DNA of 64,000 bases, from contig CM055112.1 in assembly GCA_029204225.1 (NCBI GenBank), positions 1,247,314-1,311,313 of the forward strand, in the 5' to 3' direction. Of the stretch, positions 41,879 through 53,689 are shown piece after piece. Below the pieces are notes generated by a model, which was not told where the DNA came from, did not search any database, and was given only the letters and a program-made list of their open reading frames with translations. Made by a program: the position numbers and the translations under genes. Position 1 is the stretch's first letter. Every line of letters starts with the position of its first letter. This DNA comes from Diphasiastrum complanatum (taxonomy: Eukaryota > Streptophyta > Lycopodiopsida > Lycopodiales > Lycopodiaceae).

Positions 41879-41890
41879 TGGTATCAGAGT
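41879..41890 (+). promoter_or_regulatory. Primer-binding site of the 43-kb Copia
   Basis: TGGTATCAGAGTCGTACAAG, initiator-Met type with one change (AGT for AGC). Confidence 0.75.
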
Positions 41891-43068
41891 CGTACAAGGA
41901 GTGTACACAATACAGTGTCGCCGTTGAAGAGAGCTTCAAGAGAAGAGCAATCTTTTGAGAATTCAGGGTCTATGACGGGTTGTAGATGGAAAGTGAAGCA
42001 ATGGTGCATGGTTTCTAGTTTATAGAGGCTTGCCAAGATTAGCAGAGGGCTATTAGCCTGTGCATAGCATCAGACAAGAAAAAATTTGGTGGAAAATTGA
42101 CAATTATGAAGCCAGTTGAAATTTGAAACCGGTTTGGGATTATAGTTTTCTACACATAGCTGGTGATTTCTTCGCTATTTGTGCACCATTTTGGATGTCG
42201 TAAGGACAAGAAGGAGGCTAATTATATTTTCAACCAGCCATGGAGAGATTCTAAGTTTTATGTCAGAGATTTGCATGCAGACAGATAACCTAGCATATTT
42301 GCGTTAAAAGGTGAAAAAAGCCACTTTGTCAAGTTGAGCTCAAATCATCGTTTCTCCACGAAATTCCACGTTTGAACACTCTTTAGACTTGGAATCAGTA
42401 GGGCGACCCAGCTCCAGGCCTCAAATCACGCTCAAATCGATCCAAAAATGAGTTTGATCAGACAAAGATCAACTTGGGAAGGCGTGGTCGTAGACAGGGA
42501 TGAGGAGAGCTATCGCACGCGGCCAGTCAGGCCAGACCAGTAGCGTCTTGAAGTGGACATCGATTGGAAGGGCTAGATTGAAAGAACCGTTGGATGAAGG
42601 TTAAATTGGGCCCTGAAGAATTGAAGTGCAAAGTGCATTTCAATTCATTAGAAATTTTCAATTTGAAATTGGATTTGGGTCCCTTCACAAGTGAAAGGTG
42701 AAGTTTCTTCACACTGAAGAAATAGTTCAAAAACACAAAAAGTCCCTATTTTTGGGTCCTTTATCCGTTTTGATCCAAACGAAAGACTATAACCTCCAAA
42801 CGAAGGGCACCTAGACTGTACTCGCAAGTACGGTACCTCAAAACAAAGTGATTGCAGTGGAGAAAGTGTTTGAAGTGCATCAAAAGTGATTTCATCATTC
42901 CATTGGGCACGTAGTTGGGAGTTGGTGACAAGGAGCATTTCGGAAGGTGACGTCGATTTGGCTTTCATTTTGGCGGAAAAGCGGCAAGTGGCCTGGTAAG
43001 GGAAAAAGTGCAGGTCATCATTTTCGACTTTTACATCACAGTTGGCCTCGGCATACTGTTTGTAGCCT
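41891..43068 (+). other. Leader of the 43-kb Copia
   Basis: About 1.2 kb of non-coding sequence between primer site and gag start, similar in length to the leader of the intact element. A 168-codon frame on the opposite strand (43154-42648) overlaps it and the gag start, and shows no domain. Confidence 0.5.
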
Positions 43069-45222
43069 ATGGTTGAAGTTTCAAGCAGTTTTGCAATGAC
43101 AAACATGGGAGAGTCCATTTTGAATGAAAGTAGCAAATTGGATGGGATTTCCAACTATGCAGTATGGAAGTTCAAAATGAAAAACATACTGATGAAAAAG
43201 GAGGTGTGGGATGTCATCACAGGTGATGAGAGAAGACCGCCAAATGAAGCAGACATCAAATTGTTCGACAAGAAGGTGAGGAAAGCTTTGACTTTCATTA
43301 ACTTGTCAGTGAAGGATCACATCATTACCCACATTTGTGATTCTGTTACATCCAAAAAGGCATGGGATGTGCTGAAGGAGCAGTTCGAGACGTCAAATCT
43401 ATCAAGAATCATGTTTCTAAAGTCAAAACTAAATAGTGCCTGCATGGTACAAGGAGAGCACATTCAGACATACATGACCAGAATCAAGACAATGAGAGAT
43501 AAACTGCATTCTATTGGTGAGCGCATACATGATGTGGAGCTGGTGCACAATGCATTGTGTGGCATTGCAAAACCCTATCATATGTTTGTGAGCGGAATAG
43601 CATCAAGAGAAATATTGCCAATCTTTGACGAGCTCATAAGAATCTTGATGCAGGAAGAGCAACGACGAGAAATGGTGAAAGCTAGATGTCAAAATACTGA
43701 CAATCAGGCACTTGCGACAGCCGAAAACAAGGCAAGGGCGAGGGCAAGAAGAAGTCTAAGAAGCAATTTTCCAAGACTCAGGAGGATGAGTGATTTTCCA
43801 GTAAGACCAAGAAGAAAGACAAGTGCTTCCATTGTGGTCAAAAGGGCCATTGAAAGAGTGAATGTCACAGATTCCTAGCGGAATCAGACAAGGGAAAACC
43901 AAAGCAAGCAGGTAACCTTGTCGATGAGGGTGAGATTCAAGACTCTAGTATCTTCATATATGCATTGTCATCTAATCAAGATGATCTTGTGTGGTATATT
44001 GACTCGGGAGCCACAAGACACATGACAGGTAACAAGGATTGGTTCAGTAGCTTGAAAGTGTTGGATAATAGAACGTCTGTTTCACAATGGTGATGTGTGC
44101 AAGATCAAGGGGTTAGGCACTGTTTCAATCCAACTACCTGATGGCAAAAGTAGGATGATAAGGGAGGTACTTTATGTACCAGGTTTGAAGAAACATCTAC
44201 TTTCTGTTGGTGTCATTACTGATCAAAAGTTGAAAGTAGAATTTGCCCATGATCGTTGCCTTGTGAAGGATGTGAACCAAAAGTTCAAAGTCATTGCGGA
44301 TGGTATAAGGGAGACCACACTAAATTGTGCAGGTTGAATGCTACAATCAAGGGGCAACATGGACTTGTCTCGCCCATTCCATCACAAACTGAACTGTGGC
44401 ATAAGAGGCTTGGTCATTTGAACTTAGGAAGCCTCCATTTGATGGAGAAATTGGAAATAGTAGCATGATTGCCTACAATAGAAGACCACTTGAAATCGAT
44501 GTGCAAATCATGTGTGTATGGGAAGCAGCATCGAGAGAAGTTCAATAAAGGTGGTGTTGCAAGAGCAAAGAAGATCCTGGATTTGATCCACACATATTTA
44601 TGCAGGCCTATAAGGACCATGTCTTTAGGTAAAGCCTTCTATTTCATGACCTTTATTGATGATATGTCATGTAAGATGTGGACTTACTTCTTGAAGAAGA
44701 AATCAGATGCATTTGACAATTTCAAGAGCTTCAAAGCATTGGTCAAAAATCAGACAGGTAGGAAGATCAAAGTTCTAAGATCATATAGTGGAGGTGAATA
44801 CAAGTCTAATGTTTTCAATGATCTTCAATGATCTTTGTGATCAATGTGAGATCAAAAGACAATTTACTCAAGCTCATACTCTTGCTCTCAATGGTGTGGC
44901 TGAGCGCAAGAATCGTACGATTGTGGAAAGTGCTAGATCTATGCTAGCTGAGATGAAACTACCAAAAGATTTTTGGTCAGAAACATGTAGTACGGCAGTC
45001 TATCTTCAAAATAGAAGTCCTACATTTGTCATACCAAAGATAACATCTAAGGAGGCATTCACGAAGAAGAAGCCAAAGGTGAACCACTTGCGAATCTTTG
45101 GATGTAAGACCTTTGTACACATTTTTAAGGAAGAGATATGTGAACTTGATGTGAAAGCTATCAAGTGTATATTCCTAGGATATGATGATCATGTGAAGGG
45201 CTATAGATGTTTTGATTCCTAA
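43069..45222 (+). pseudogene. Copia gag, protease and integrase, decayed
   Basis: Gag is open from 43069 to 43878: 'LDGISNYAVWKFKMKNILMK' and 'LMQEEQRREM'. The zinc knuckle lies in another frame ('CFHCGQKGH', then a stop and 'SEC'). Then protease 'LVWYIDSGATRHMTGNKDWF' (Asp kept), 'VLYVPGLKKHLLSVGVITD', pre-integrase 'LWHKRLGHLNLGSL' and 'CKSCVYGKQHREKF', integrase with 'FIDDMSCKMWTYFLKK', 'VLRSYSGGEYKSN' (catalytic Asp changed to Tyr) and 'NGVAERKNRTIVESARSM' (Glu kept). Several frame shifts and stops; ends after 'CIFLGYDDHVKGYRCFDS' at 45222. RT and RNase H are absent. Confidence 0.9.
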
Positions 45223-45244
45223 AAATTTTGTTCTCAATCTCATG

Positions 45245-45640
45245 TGTGAATCCTTAGGTATGAACTCCTCTCGTAATGCGGTTTTGCATCCCATGTCTGG
45301 AATTGCATTCATGTCACCCAGTACCAATCTGTAGTGTAGCCTTCGAAATATGCTAATGCCAAGTCCACTCTTTCTTCTTCAGGAGTGTTTATCAGACAGA
45401 AGTAATGGTCCATGTGAAACAACCAATCTTCCACAATTCAAATGTCATGCTCTCCTTTGAAAGTAGGTGGTGCTTTTACTTTGGCAGTCTTCTTTGGGCC
45501 TTCTGTGTTTCGTGCTCATGGGTCCCTTGGTATGGGTGGAGGAGGCGCCCCTGCATTCCCTCTTATTGCGTCCACCTCTTCAAACCTGGCTTCAAGCTAT
45601 GTTAGCTCGTCTCTCAGTTCTCTAGCAAGTATTAGGGCCC
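45245..45640 (-). pseudogene. Ty3/Gypsy gag fragment
   Basis: The minus strand reads 'NTEGPKKTAKVKAPPTFKGE', then in another frame 'EDWLFHMDHYFCLINTPEEE' and 'RVDLALAYFEGYTTDWYWV', the Retrotrans_gag pattern (W..x-M-E-x-YF ... A..L.G.A..WW). Frame-shifted and without the zinc knuckle. Confidence 0.7.
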
Positions 45641-45665
45641 TTTTTGGACTCAAAAAGGGCCCTCT
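45626..45665. repeat. Short perfect hairpin
   Basis: AGGGCCCTTTTTGGACTC followed by AAAAAGGGCCCT: a 12-bp stem with a 6-base loop, at the edge of the Gypsy fragment. Confidence 0.8.
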
Positions 45666-45859
45666 TCACTAATTATAATTAGTGTTAATGACAACATGTG
45701 TACCAATAAAAGAGTGACAATTAAGATGGAACATGGCACATCCAATGGTGTAAATTAGATCCCCAATTCTAACTCATCCACTAATTCTCAACTAATTCTA
45801 CTTCTCTAGCCCATAGTAATGATGATATAATGTGGTCTAAATTTAAAATTCAAATGAAA

Positions 45860-46568
45860 ATATGGCCTTTATTTTTTCAAGGCCTTCAAAAGACCGTTTC
45901 TATAAGTGAGAATGAAAAAAAAAGGGGCCCAATATTGCATTGGGCCCCCAAATTGAAATAAAAAGTGAAAAAAAAGGGGGAGGGGGGCATGGGGTACACC
46001 CCCTCCCCCTCCTTTACACTCACGCGGTACCCGCTTCCAATCTGAAATCATGATCCACCCACTCTGGGCTGCTACACCATTTGGAAGCGCACCAGCCTAG
46101 AGAGCACCACGACCTGCCCTTCCACCCCTGCCTGCTATCATGAGCTTGAGGATGAAGGATTTTCATCGGGCACAGGAACGATGCACCCACTCGAGCTAGC
46201 GTCCCAAAGTGCAATGAGACCCAGACGAACATTGCAAAACTTGGCACTTCGGGACGCTGGCCCCGGGTGGGTGCGTCGTCCCTGCGCCTAATGAAATCCC
46301 TCCATCCTCGGGCTCCGGACAGCAGGCAAGGGTGGAAAGGGGGGTCGTGGCCTCTCCGGAATGGTGCGTCTCCAAATATTGCAGCATCCTGGAGTGGGTG
46401 GATCGTGATGCACCAGGGCTGGGGAGCGGGTACCGCAAGGGTGTACAAGAGGAGGGGGAGGGTACAAGTGGGGGGCTGGGGGGGGGGATGTACCCCATGC
46501 CCCCCTCCCCTTTTTTTTTTTTGAATTTTAATTTCAATTTGGGGGCCCAATGCAATATTAGGCCATAT
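45860..46568. mobile_element. GC-rich fold-back (palindromic) element
   Basis: The left half (ATATGGCCT..., AATATTGCATTGGGCCCCCA, GGAGGGGGGCATGGGGTACA, GCGGTACCCGCTTCC, ATGATCCACCCACTC) recurs in inverse order in the right half up to AGGCCATAT at 46568. Inner pairs such as GCGTCCCAAAGTGC / GCACTTCGGGACGC close on a loop near 46215-46245. Arms are about 310-350 bp with mismatches; the left arm has about 50 extra bases near its end. It stands out as GC-rich in A+T-rich DNA. Overlapping long frames on both strands (for example 46592-46020) are by-products of the palindrome. Probably a non-autonomous DNA element. Confidence 0.8.
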
Positions 46569-48225
46569 CAATTGGTGGTAATAACGATCCAAAATTTATT
46601 CAACGAGCAATGATGTTGTACTTTCTGTGAGTTGTTCAGATGCCAATTTATGGCATCAAAGATTAGGACATCTAAACATGAGTTCAATCTTGTATATGCA
46701 TCATAACAAAATGGTCGACATGGATATAAATGCTGTTACTACAGCTAATCAATTTGTCCGTGAAAGTTGCTTACTAGGCAAGCAACCTAGAACCAAATTT
46801 CCAAGAGGACAGGCCAGAAGAGCCAAGTCCATTCTATCACTGATACACAGTGACTTATGTGGTCCTATGAGCATACCTTCCTTGGGTAAGGCTCTATTCT
46901 TTGTTACATTTATTGATGACTACTCCCGATTTACCAGAGTTATGTACAATAAGAACAAGTGAGAAGCATTCAATTGGAATTCAAGCAATATGCTGAAAAT
47001 CAGACTGGTTAGAAAACCAAGGCTCTACGGTCTGATTCAGGGGGAGAATACCTATCAAATGAGATGAAGGACTATATGTCATCACGTGGCATGCACCATC
47101 AGTTTATTACAAGCTACACTCCTCAACAAAATGGAGTAGTTGAGTGAAAGAACCGCACATTATTGGAAGCTACACGATCCAATTACCTCAAACATTATGG
47201 GCAAAAGCTATCTCAATGGCCTACTATTTGTAGAACTACTTCATCACTAAAGGAGTTGATTCCAAGACACCATTTGAAGCCTATTATGGATACAAACCAA
47301 ACTTGAAACATCTACGTGTTTTCGGATATATCTGCTATGCACAAATGCCATCTGATCTGAGGAAGAAACTAGACCCAATAAGTTGTAAGAACATCTTCAT
47401 CGGCTACTCAATGTCACATAAAACATATCGCATCTATGATGTTGATTCAGGTCAGATCTCAGTCAGTCGTGATGTTGTCTTTCTTGAAGACAAGTATCAT
47501 GATTTCAAGCAGAAGTAGCCAATGCAAGAGTATGCCACAGTAGCTCCACCTACGATTGTTCAAATAAAGGAGTTTGTCCCAACAGCTCCGCTTATCATCG
47601 ATGGGACTAGACCCACGACTGTTCAGCCACAAGATGCTACGATCTCAGTCATTCACCAAGGAGAATCATCCACTCAAGCACCTGCAGCTTGAAGATCTGC
47701 AAGACAATGATAGCAACCTGATCAGTTTGTCCCTCAGGCGTTCATCAACCACGATGAACCTGCCACAGTTGCAGAAGGTCTGTTAATGCCCAATGTAGAC
47801 AATTGGAAGGCTGCCATGGATGCTAAGTATCAGTCTCTGATGAAGAACAAGACCTGAAGTCTTGTCAATCCTCCTACTGAAGTAGAACCAATTGACTCCA
47901 AGTGGATCTTTAAGCTGAAGCTTAAGCCAGATGGATCCATATCCAAACGGAAAACTAGACTAGTGGTTAAAGACTTTGAAAAAGTATATGGGATAGACTA
48001 CACTGAGACCTTTAGTCCAGTGGTAAAGCATCAGTCTATTCGTACCTTACTAGCTATAGTTGCTGCAGAAGATCTAGACATTCACTAGATGGACGTCCAC
48101 AAGACATTCCTACATGGATTTATACAAGAAGAAATATTCATCTATCAACTAGAAGGTTACATCCTTCAAGGCAAGGAACATCTGGTATGTAAATTGCATA
48201 AGGCTTTAGAATATTCCTAAATCCA
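46569..48225 (+). pseudogene. Copia pre-integrase, integrase and RT start, decayed
   Basis: Pre-integrase 'LWHQRLGHLNMSSILYMHHN' and 'ESCLLGKQPRTKFPRGQARR'; integrase 'SLIHSDLCGPMSIPSLGKAL' (Asp), 'ALRSDSGGEYLSNEMKDYM' (Asp), 'QQNGVVE-stop-KNRT' (Glu kept); then 'LRVFGYICYAQMPSDLRKK' and 'VSRDVVFLEDKYHDF'. RT start: 'SKWIFKLKLKPDGSISKRKT', 'YGIDYTETFSPVVKHQSIRT', 'MDVHKTFLHGFIQEEIFIYQ'. Same family as 1590-2411. Many stops; the element breaks off at about 48225 before YVDD. Confidence 0.88.
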
Positions 48226-49039
48226 ATATTATCTTAGTAGAAAGATTTTGGAATGATTCTTACTTTTCGTGAGTTATGTTGGACATATACTCCAGTATCC
48301 TGTAAATGATTGAGTATAATTTTGGATTCCAGGGAATTATGATTGACAAATCATATGAATCTAAATATTTATGGTTGACGAATCATAAATAGATACTTAA
48401 TTATTGTCAGAGGATTATAAGGAATTGTAACGATTCTTAAGTGTGACGATTAAGTCTTGATCTATTAATCGAGTAAGAATTTAGATCAGTGTTTTGAATA
48501 TCTTTACTCCAATAATATTGAGAACCTATGGATATCACAGACATTCTCACAAGATAAGTATTTTATTTGTGGAGAATTTAACTATTCTAGTGGATGTTAT
48601 TCTACTACTGTATATGGTCTGCAGATGCTTAAGTACAGTTCTTCATTTCATTGGATCTCGAGTTATCATAGGAGACAAACAAGTCTATTAAGATGAATGA
48701 ATGTTGTTTTTTGGAATTTGGTGTTAGAAATAAAAGCATTTAACTCAAAAGAGTATCTGGGATACTCATAGTTGAGTTCTAATAATTCTATATCTTAATG
48801 ATTCTAAGGATATTTGTACTTGAAAGCTTATGAATTATTTGTCAGAGTTTGTAGATAATTTCAGATTGTAATTATTATTTCTTTAACTTTAATATCTTAA
48901 GTTAGGTTATTTCACCCAGTGTTTCATGTAAGTGTTTTACATGAAGGTGATGTCACTAACTTGTGTTGAGTGTAACCCTGTGGATGAAATGTATCTCTTA
49001 ATGTACTTTTCCAAACCAGAATTTGTACTCCAGAGCAGA
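48226..49039. other. Non-coding, A+T-rich
   Basis: Possibly the internal region of the non-coding LTR element, because the sequence after 49040 is. By eye I could not align 48226-49039 to 28990-32083. Confidence 0.35.
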
Positions 49040-49300
49040 GATTAACGGTTGGAAATAGTTTTTTTCTTAGTACTTTTTTGATATGAAAGTCGGAATAAGG
49101 ATAATAATTTTTTCGGTTAATACTGAAAGTTAAAGAAACTATAATGTTTTTCTATTCTTTGGAGCTTCTAAGAATAGAAGCAGTTGCCCTCCAGTACTCG
49201 AGATTATTGGTCATGCCGTGATTTAATTCCATGTCAAGGCCTGTTTGTGACTAATTACCTTGAGAGGACCAGACTCTAATTGAGACATTTGGAGTGTCCT
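49040..49300 (+). mobile_element. 3' fragment of the non-coding LTR element family
   Basis: Matches the reverse complement of 28990-28815 (GTTAATACTGAAAGTTAAAG, TTGGAGCTTCTAAGAATAGA). It then jumps at about 49185, losing the polypurine tract and the first 50 or so LTR bases, into LTR sequence (CTCCAGTACTCGAGATTATT, CTTGAGAGGACCAGACTCTA) up to about 49296. Confidence 0.75.
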
Positions 49301-49820
49301 GGCATACTTATTAATGATTACCATAATCAATGCAGTGTAAGAGATATCATTCCCCAAACAGAGCATACCAGAGAAGAAATTTGTCATTATGATGAAAATA
49401 AGGATATATTAGTAAGATACAACAAAATGGTGGAATGAAAATGGACAGACTAGTTGTCAATGGACATTTAGAAGAGGCAGCCAATACCACCAAAGACAAG
49501 GACAAGTAATTAGTCAAATTTAGCATAATTCCAATTATGGTTCCAATACATTTGTTGCTCACCTACAATCTAAGTGGTATGATGATTGCTGGCCTGATTT
49601 TATTTGACAATGAACTACACAAACATTTTGATTTATGAATGAGAGTGTGAGCTACCATCTTGATATGCTACTATAGAGAGAGTCCAACCACACTGTTATG
49701 TTGTTGTTCATAAGCTTTTCTGATAGAAAGATTGGAGAGGTGATTGTGAGACTACTATGAAAGAGAAGTGTAGAATGATGGAGAGTGTGTATACTAAGTT
49801 TTGTTGAAATGTTGTTATGT
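49300..49820. repeat. Repeat shared with 17130-17670
   Basis: Near-identical to 17130-17670 (see there). Its start is joined to LTR sequence at GGCATACTTA. Confidence 0.8.
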
Positions 49821-50435
49821 TGGAAGATTGAGTCAATTCATGCAAGATCCCAGTGAGGAGCATTGGAAACTATGAAAACTAGTTTTGAGGTACATCATTG
49901 GAACTCGAGATTTTGGCATATTGTATGAGGGATCATCACCTAGCCTTTTAGATTTTCAGATTTGGACTATGCTGGAGATATAATGGATAAAAACTCCATT
50001 AGTGATTATTGTATTTCCATAGGTGATGGAGCTATATCATGGATGTCAAAGAAACAAGCCACTATCTCATTGTCATCTAGTGAGATCGAGTACAAAGCTC
50101 TTACACATTGCACAAAGGAGATGGTATGGATCAAGAGGATGATCAAGGATCTTCACTTTCTGGATTTTTTAGAGAGCCCAATCATCTTTTGTGATTATCT
50201 ATCAGCCCAAAGGTTGGCAACCAATCCTATCTTCCATGTTAGGAGTAAGCAGATTGAGGTGGCATATCATTTTGTGATGGAGCAAGTCATGGCAAAGGAG
50301 GTGGAGCTCCAACATGTGTCTTCAAGGGAATGTGTAGCTGATATCTTCACGAACGCATTGGGAAAGGACTTTTCTATGAAGCATAGGACATCAGTTGGAG
50401 TGTTATCAAAATGCTAAAACTAGTTGAAGAGAGAG
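49821..50435 (+). pseudogene. Copia RNase H fragment of the intact element's family
   Basis: 'LSQFMQDPSEEHWKL', then 'LRYIIGTRDFGILYEGSS', 'DYAGDIMDKNSISDYCISIG', 'SWMSKKQATISLSSSEIEYK', 'HVRSKQIEVAYHFVMEQVMA', 'HVSSRECVADIFTNALGKD'. Nearly every segment parallels residues 1120-1310 of the intact polyprotein. Frame open 49962-50417 after a shift and a stop. Ends in TTGAAGAGAGAG before an LTR. Confidence 0.88.
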
Positions 50436-50735
50436 TGTGAAAGATTCAACTAGTTTAGTCATATTTGCTACATTTGTTTATTTGGCAATTGAGGTCAATT
50501 TCATATTCGACTTAGAGTTGACTTTTCAAAGTTATATTAGTTTAAAATGCATTTGAATAAACACTTTTGGAATGTGTGGGGAATCTGGAAGTCGTGTTTG
50601 ACTGGATTCAGATTTGAATGTAGGGTACATTGAATATAGTCCGAAAAATAGTAGGATTTACATTTTGGAGGGAAACCACGTGGCAATTTAGGTCTAGGAC
50701 CTGCTATAAAAGGATATAACTCATGGTAAGAGAAA
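50436..50735 (+). mobile_element. 3' LTR (truncated) of the Copia fragment
   Basis: Begins TGTGAAAGATTCAACTAGTT right after the polypurine tract, like TGTGAAAATT of the intact element, but diverges inside. TGCTATAAAAGG at about 50702 is a good TATA box. The end is not seen. Confidence 0.6.
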
Positions 50736-51324
50736 TAATTTACATTTGTGCTCATTTCATATTGCTAAATCTGAATAATTTCAGGCACCTTTTAATGGGT
50801 TGCCAAATCAATATTAGAATGGCCATAAGGCATACTTATATACAGCCAATACAAGAACATGTTGTTAGCCAAAGTGGTGTGCAATACTGTCATGCAATTT
50901 TCAAACATGAGGTTTCAAACCCATTAGCATTTACACAAAGACTACAACCTCTATCAGATTCTATTAAACATAAGCCAAGAGATGGATAATATAGACTATG
51001 CAGTAAAATAAAATCATTATTGTAAAGATCGCCAACGTAGATCCTTAAGATCCTATTGCAAATGACAAAGGAATTTTTTCTACTCTTTTTTATTCAATTT
51101 TTGTCAAACTTTTCTGTTCTCTATAATTCAATTCGAGTAAGTACAATTGTAGAGCATTGAAAGGGCTTTCTAGCCATATAACTTCTTTTTAGCTATGTTC
51201 AATATTGAGCAAGTTATAAATTTTTGAAGTTGGCAATAAATTTCTGTACATCATGCAGCTCATAATGAGATAGTTCCAAGAGAAAAGAGAAATAGTGAAC
51301 AAGAAATAACGAAAGCTCCAGATC
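50736..51324. other. Spacer with a short duplicated segment
   Basis: About 50990-51065 (ATATAGACTATGCAG, GTAGATCCTTAAGATCCT) recurs at about 51775-51850. No gene supported. Confidence 0.45.
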
Positions 51325-51690
51325 ATCTATACATGCAGCCAAACATGAATTTGATGGTGGAGGCACGACTTTAAGTGATCTTTATTAATGTTTATAGAGA
51401 AGGGCAAACTACCCATTCCATAGAGAGACATTACATAGAGAGAGATGAGTGGTAGAACACTCATGTGAAGTTTGGGGACCCTCTCACTTTAAGTAGTTAT
51501 TTAGTCATGTGTGACTGCGCACATTATTGTTATTAACACTTCCACTTAATGGAGCATTCACAAATTTATTCATGCCACTAACATCATATGAAATGATCTT
51601 ATTTATTTTAAAACTACTACTATTTTGACAATGTTGTCACTACTCCCACTTCATGTGCCAGCTTCAGCTTTTGATTTGATCTTGTGTTCT
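51325..51690 (+). repeat. Dispersed repeat shared with 12245-12612
   Basis: See 12245-12612. Starts with the 'HEFDGGGT'-type segment; contains a 12-bp insertion (ACATTACATAGA) relative to the other copy. Confidence 0.75.
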
Positions 51691-52029
51691 CCTCGGTCTA
51701 TGCTTTTGAATCTCAAACACCTTCATATGGGCTATGTCAGGAGATGTCTCTTTGATCACCTACACATGGACTATATAGACTATGCAGCAACATAAAATCA
51801 TTATTATAAAGATTGTCAATGTAGATCCTTAAGATCCTGTTGCAAATGGTAAAAGGAGGGCTATGGAGCCAAACCACCCAACCAAAAAGAAAATGAAGAT
51901 CAGACCTCAATTAGCTTAACCGTCGAGCCATGGTGACTGAATACAAAAGAAGAGAAGTTTCTAACAATTGAATACCGGAATTTGAAAGCGGAGTAGGTAA
52001 AGCTTGTATAGGTAGGGAGCTTGTGGACT

Positions 52030-53281
52030 GACCTCATAATAGGAAAATCATTGACACCAAGTGGATTTGGAAAGTCAAGTACAAATCTGATGGCACTCTT
52101 GAGAAGTACAAACCCAGGCTAGTTGTTGAAGGATTTTCACAAGTTGAAGGTTTTGATTTTCAGGAAAGCTAGAATAACTACTATTCGTACTATTGTTGCT
52201 TTAGCTACTACTAGGGGATGGAAGATTATTCAGATGGATGTGAAATCAGCATATCTGAATGGATACCTTGAAAGAGTTTGGTATAAACAAATAGATGATT
52301 TCTTTTTTTCAAATAAGTTTCCTAGATGTGCTTCTAATGCAAACTTATATTTCTATAAGGAGGATGGCATGCACATAGTTATTGTCCTTTATGTGGATGA
52401 TTTAATAATCACTGGTGACCATGAAGAGATGATTCAGAAAACTAAGGCAATGTTAAGTTCTGAACTTGAGATGACAGATTTGGGACTTATGCACTACTAT
52501 TTGGAAATTGAAGTCTACCAGAAAGTAGGAAGTGTGTTTGTTTCTCAACATAAGTATGCTCAAGAGATTCTGAAATCTTATGGTATGGATGATTGTGTAC
52601 CAGTGGCTATTCCTGTGGAAGTGAATCTTAAACTATCTAGTGAAGATTCTTCACCACTTGTTGATGCTATGAAGTACAAAAAACTTGTGGGGATGTTGAT
52701 TTATATAACTACCACAAGATTTGACATTTATTTTGTTGTGGGTGTCTTAAGCAGATTTTCTAACATGTCTCATGAAAATCATTGGAAGCAAGGCATGAGA
52801 GTTCTTAGATATCTGAAGGGTACTTTGAACTATGGTATTACTTATGGTCATGGAGAAATCTTGTCAAGATACTGTGCTTCTGATTGGGCTGGAGATTATG
52901 ATACACGAAGGCCAGTTACTAGATATTGTTTCTCACTTGGTTCTGGAATTATTTCTTGGAATAGTAAGAAGCAAGCAACCGTTGCATTATCTTCTACCAA
53001 AGTAGAATACAAGGCAGCTTGTGTTGCAACTTGCGAGGCAGTTTGGATGCGGAGGATTTTAGTAGACCTGGGTGTACCTGTTCATGATGCTACAGTTCTA
53101 AATTGTGATAGTCAAAGTTGCATGGCTATAGCTGAGAACCTCGTGTCTCATGCTCAGACAAAACACATTGAAATTCATTATCACTATATTCGGGAGTTGA
53201 TCGAGGATGGAGTCACATAGTTGGAGTATTGTCCAACAAATGAGAATGTTGTTGATACCTTCGGGTGAATATTGAGGGGGG
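52030..53281 (+). pseudogene. Copia RT/RNase H with in-frame internal deletion (365-codon frame)
   Basis: RT start 'DTKWIWKVKYKSDGTLEKYK'; then 'WKIIQMDVKSAYLNGYLERV' (first catalytic Asp) joins directly to 'WYKQIDDFFFSN', so the stretch from the PEGF motif to GLKQAPR is missing in frame. 'VLYVDDLIITGDHEEM' keeps YVDD. RNase H: 'YCASDWAGDYDTRRPVTRYC', 'ATVALSSTKVEYKAACVAT' (Glu changed to Lys), 'LNCDSQSCMAIAENLVSHAQ', 'KHIEIHYHYIRELIEDGVT'. It ends in a purine tract (TTGAGGGGGG) before the LTR. Homologous to 12613-12910. Confidence 0.9.
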
Positions 53282-53689
53282 TGTTAGACATAACTAAATA
53301 ATACACCTCTTAGTTTAGTAGTCACTAGTTAACCATGATCTTAAATAGGTAAGGCCCCCGTTATGAGGAGAAGCCATTATTGAGCACGATTGTTAGTATG
53401 GTGTCTACTGTGAGACCATGATGGTTAGGAGATGGCTAGATTACAGTTTCTATATAGCAAGAAGTCCTGGGGAGTTCGGGGGCCAAAGCCCCTCTAAACC
53501 CCAGCCCCAATGGTAAGGCCACTTCATGATTTGGCCTTCCCACTCCCTGAGCAAATACACACTTTTTGATGTTTTGCATCCCCTTCATCCTTTGGCTCTT
53601 TGCTCTCTCAGATGGTGGTCGCTACTGTATAACTACCACATTGTGAGACATCCATGAGTAGTTGGAGCATTTTGTTATTGTGTAGAATG
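53282..53689 (+). mobile_element. 3' LTR (TGTTAGACATAAC family), second copy
   Basis: Begins TGTTAGACATAACTAAATAA after the polypurine tract. Same family as 12911-13252, with an extra segment of about 60 bp containing GGGGAGTTCGGGGGCCAAAG. It ends near ATTGTGTAGA; the exact end is uncertain. Confidence 0.7.

Noticed and set aside
42648-43154. 168-codon minus frame
   Set aside because: Antisense to the leader and gag start of a Copia element; no recognised motif.
45626-45665. Intrinsic transcription terminator hairpin
   Set aside because: A GC stem with T-run looks like a bacterial terminator, but the context is a plant nuclear genome.
46020-46592. 190-codon minus and 119-codon frames in the GC-rich element
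   Set aside because: They lie in a palindrome, where GC-rich sequence gives long frames on both strands.
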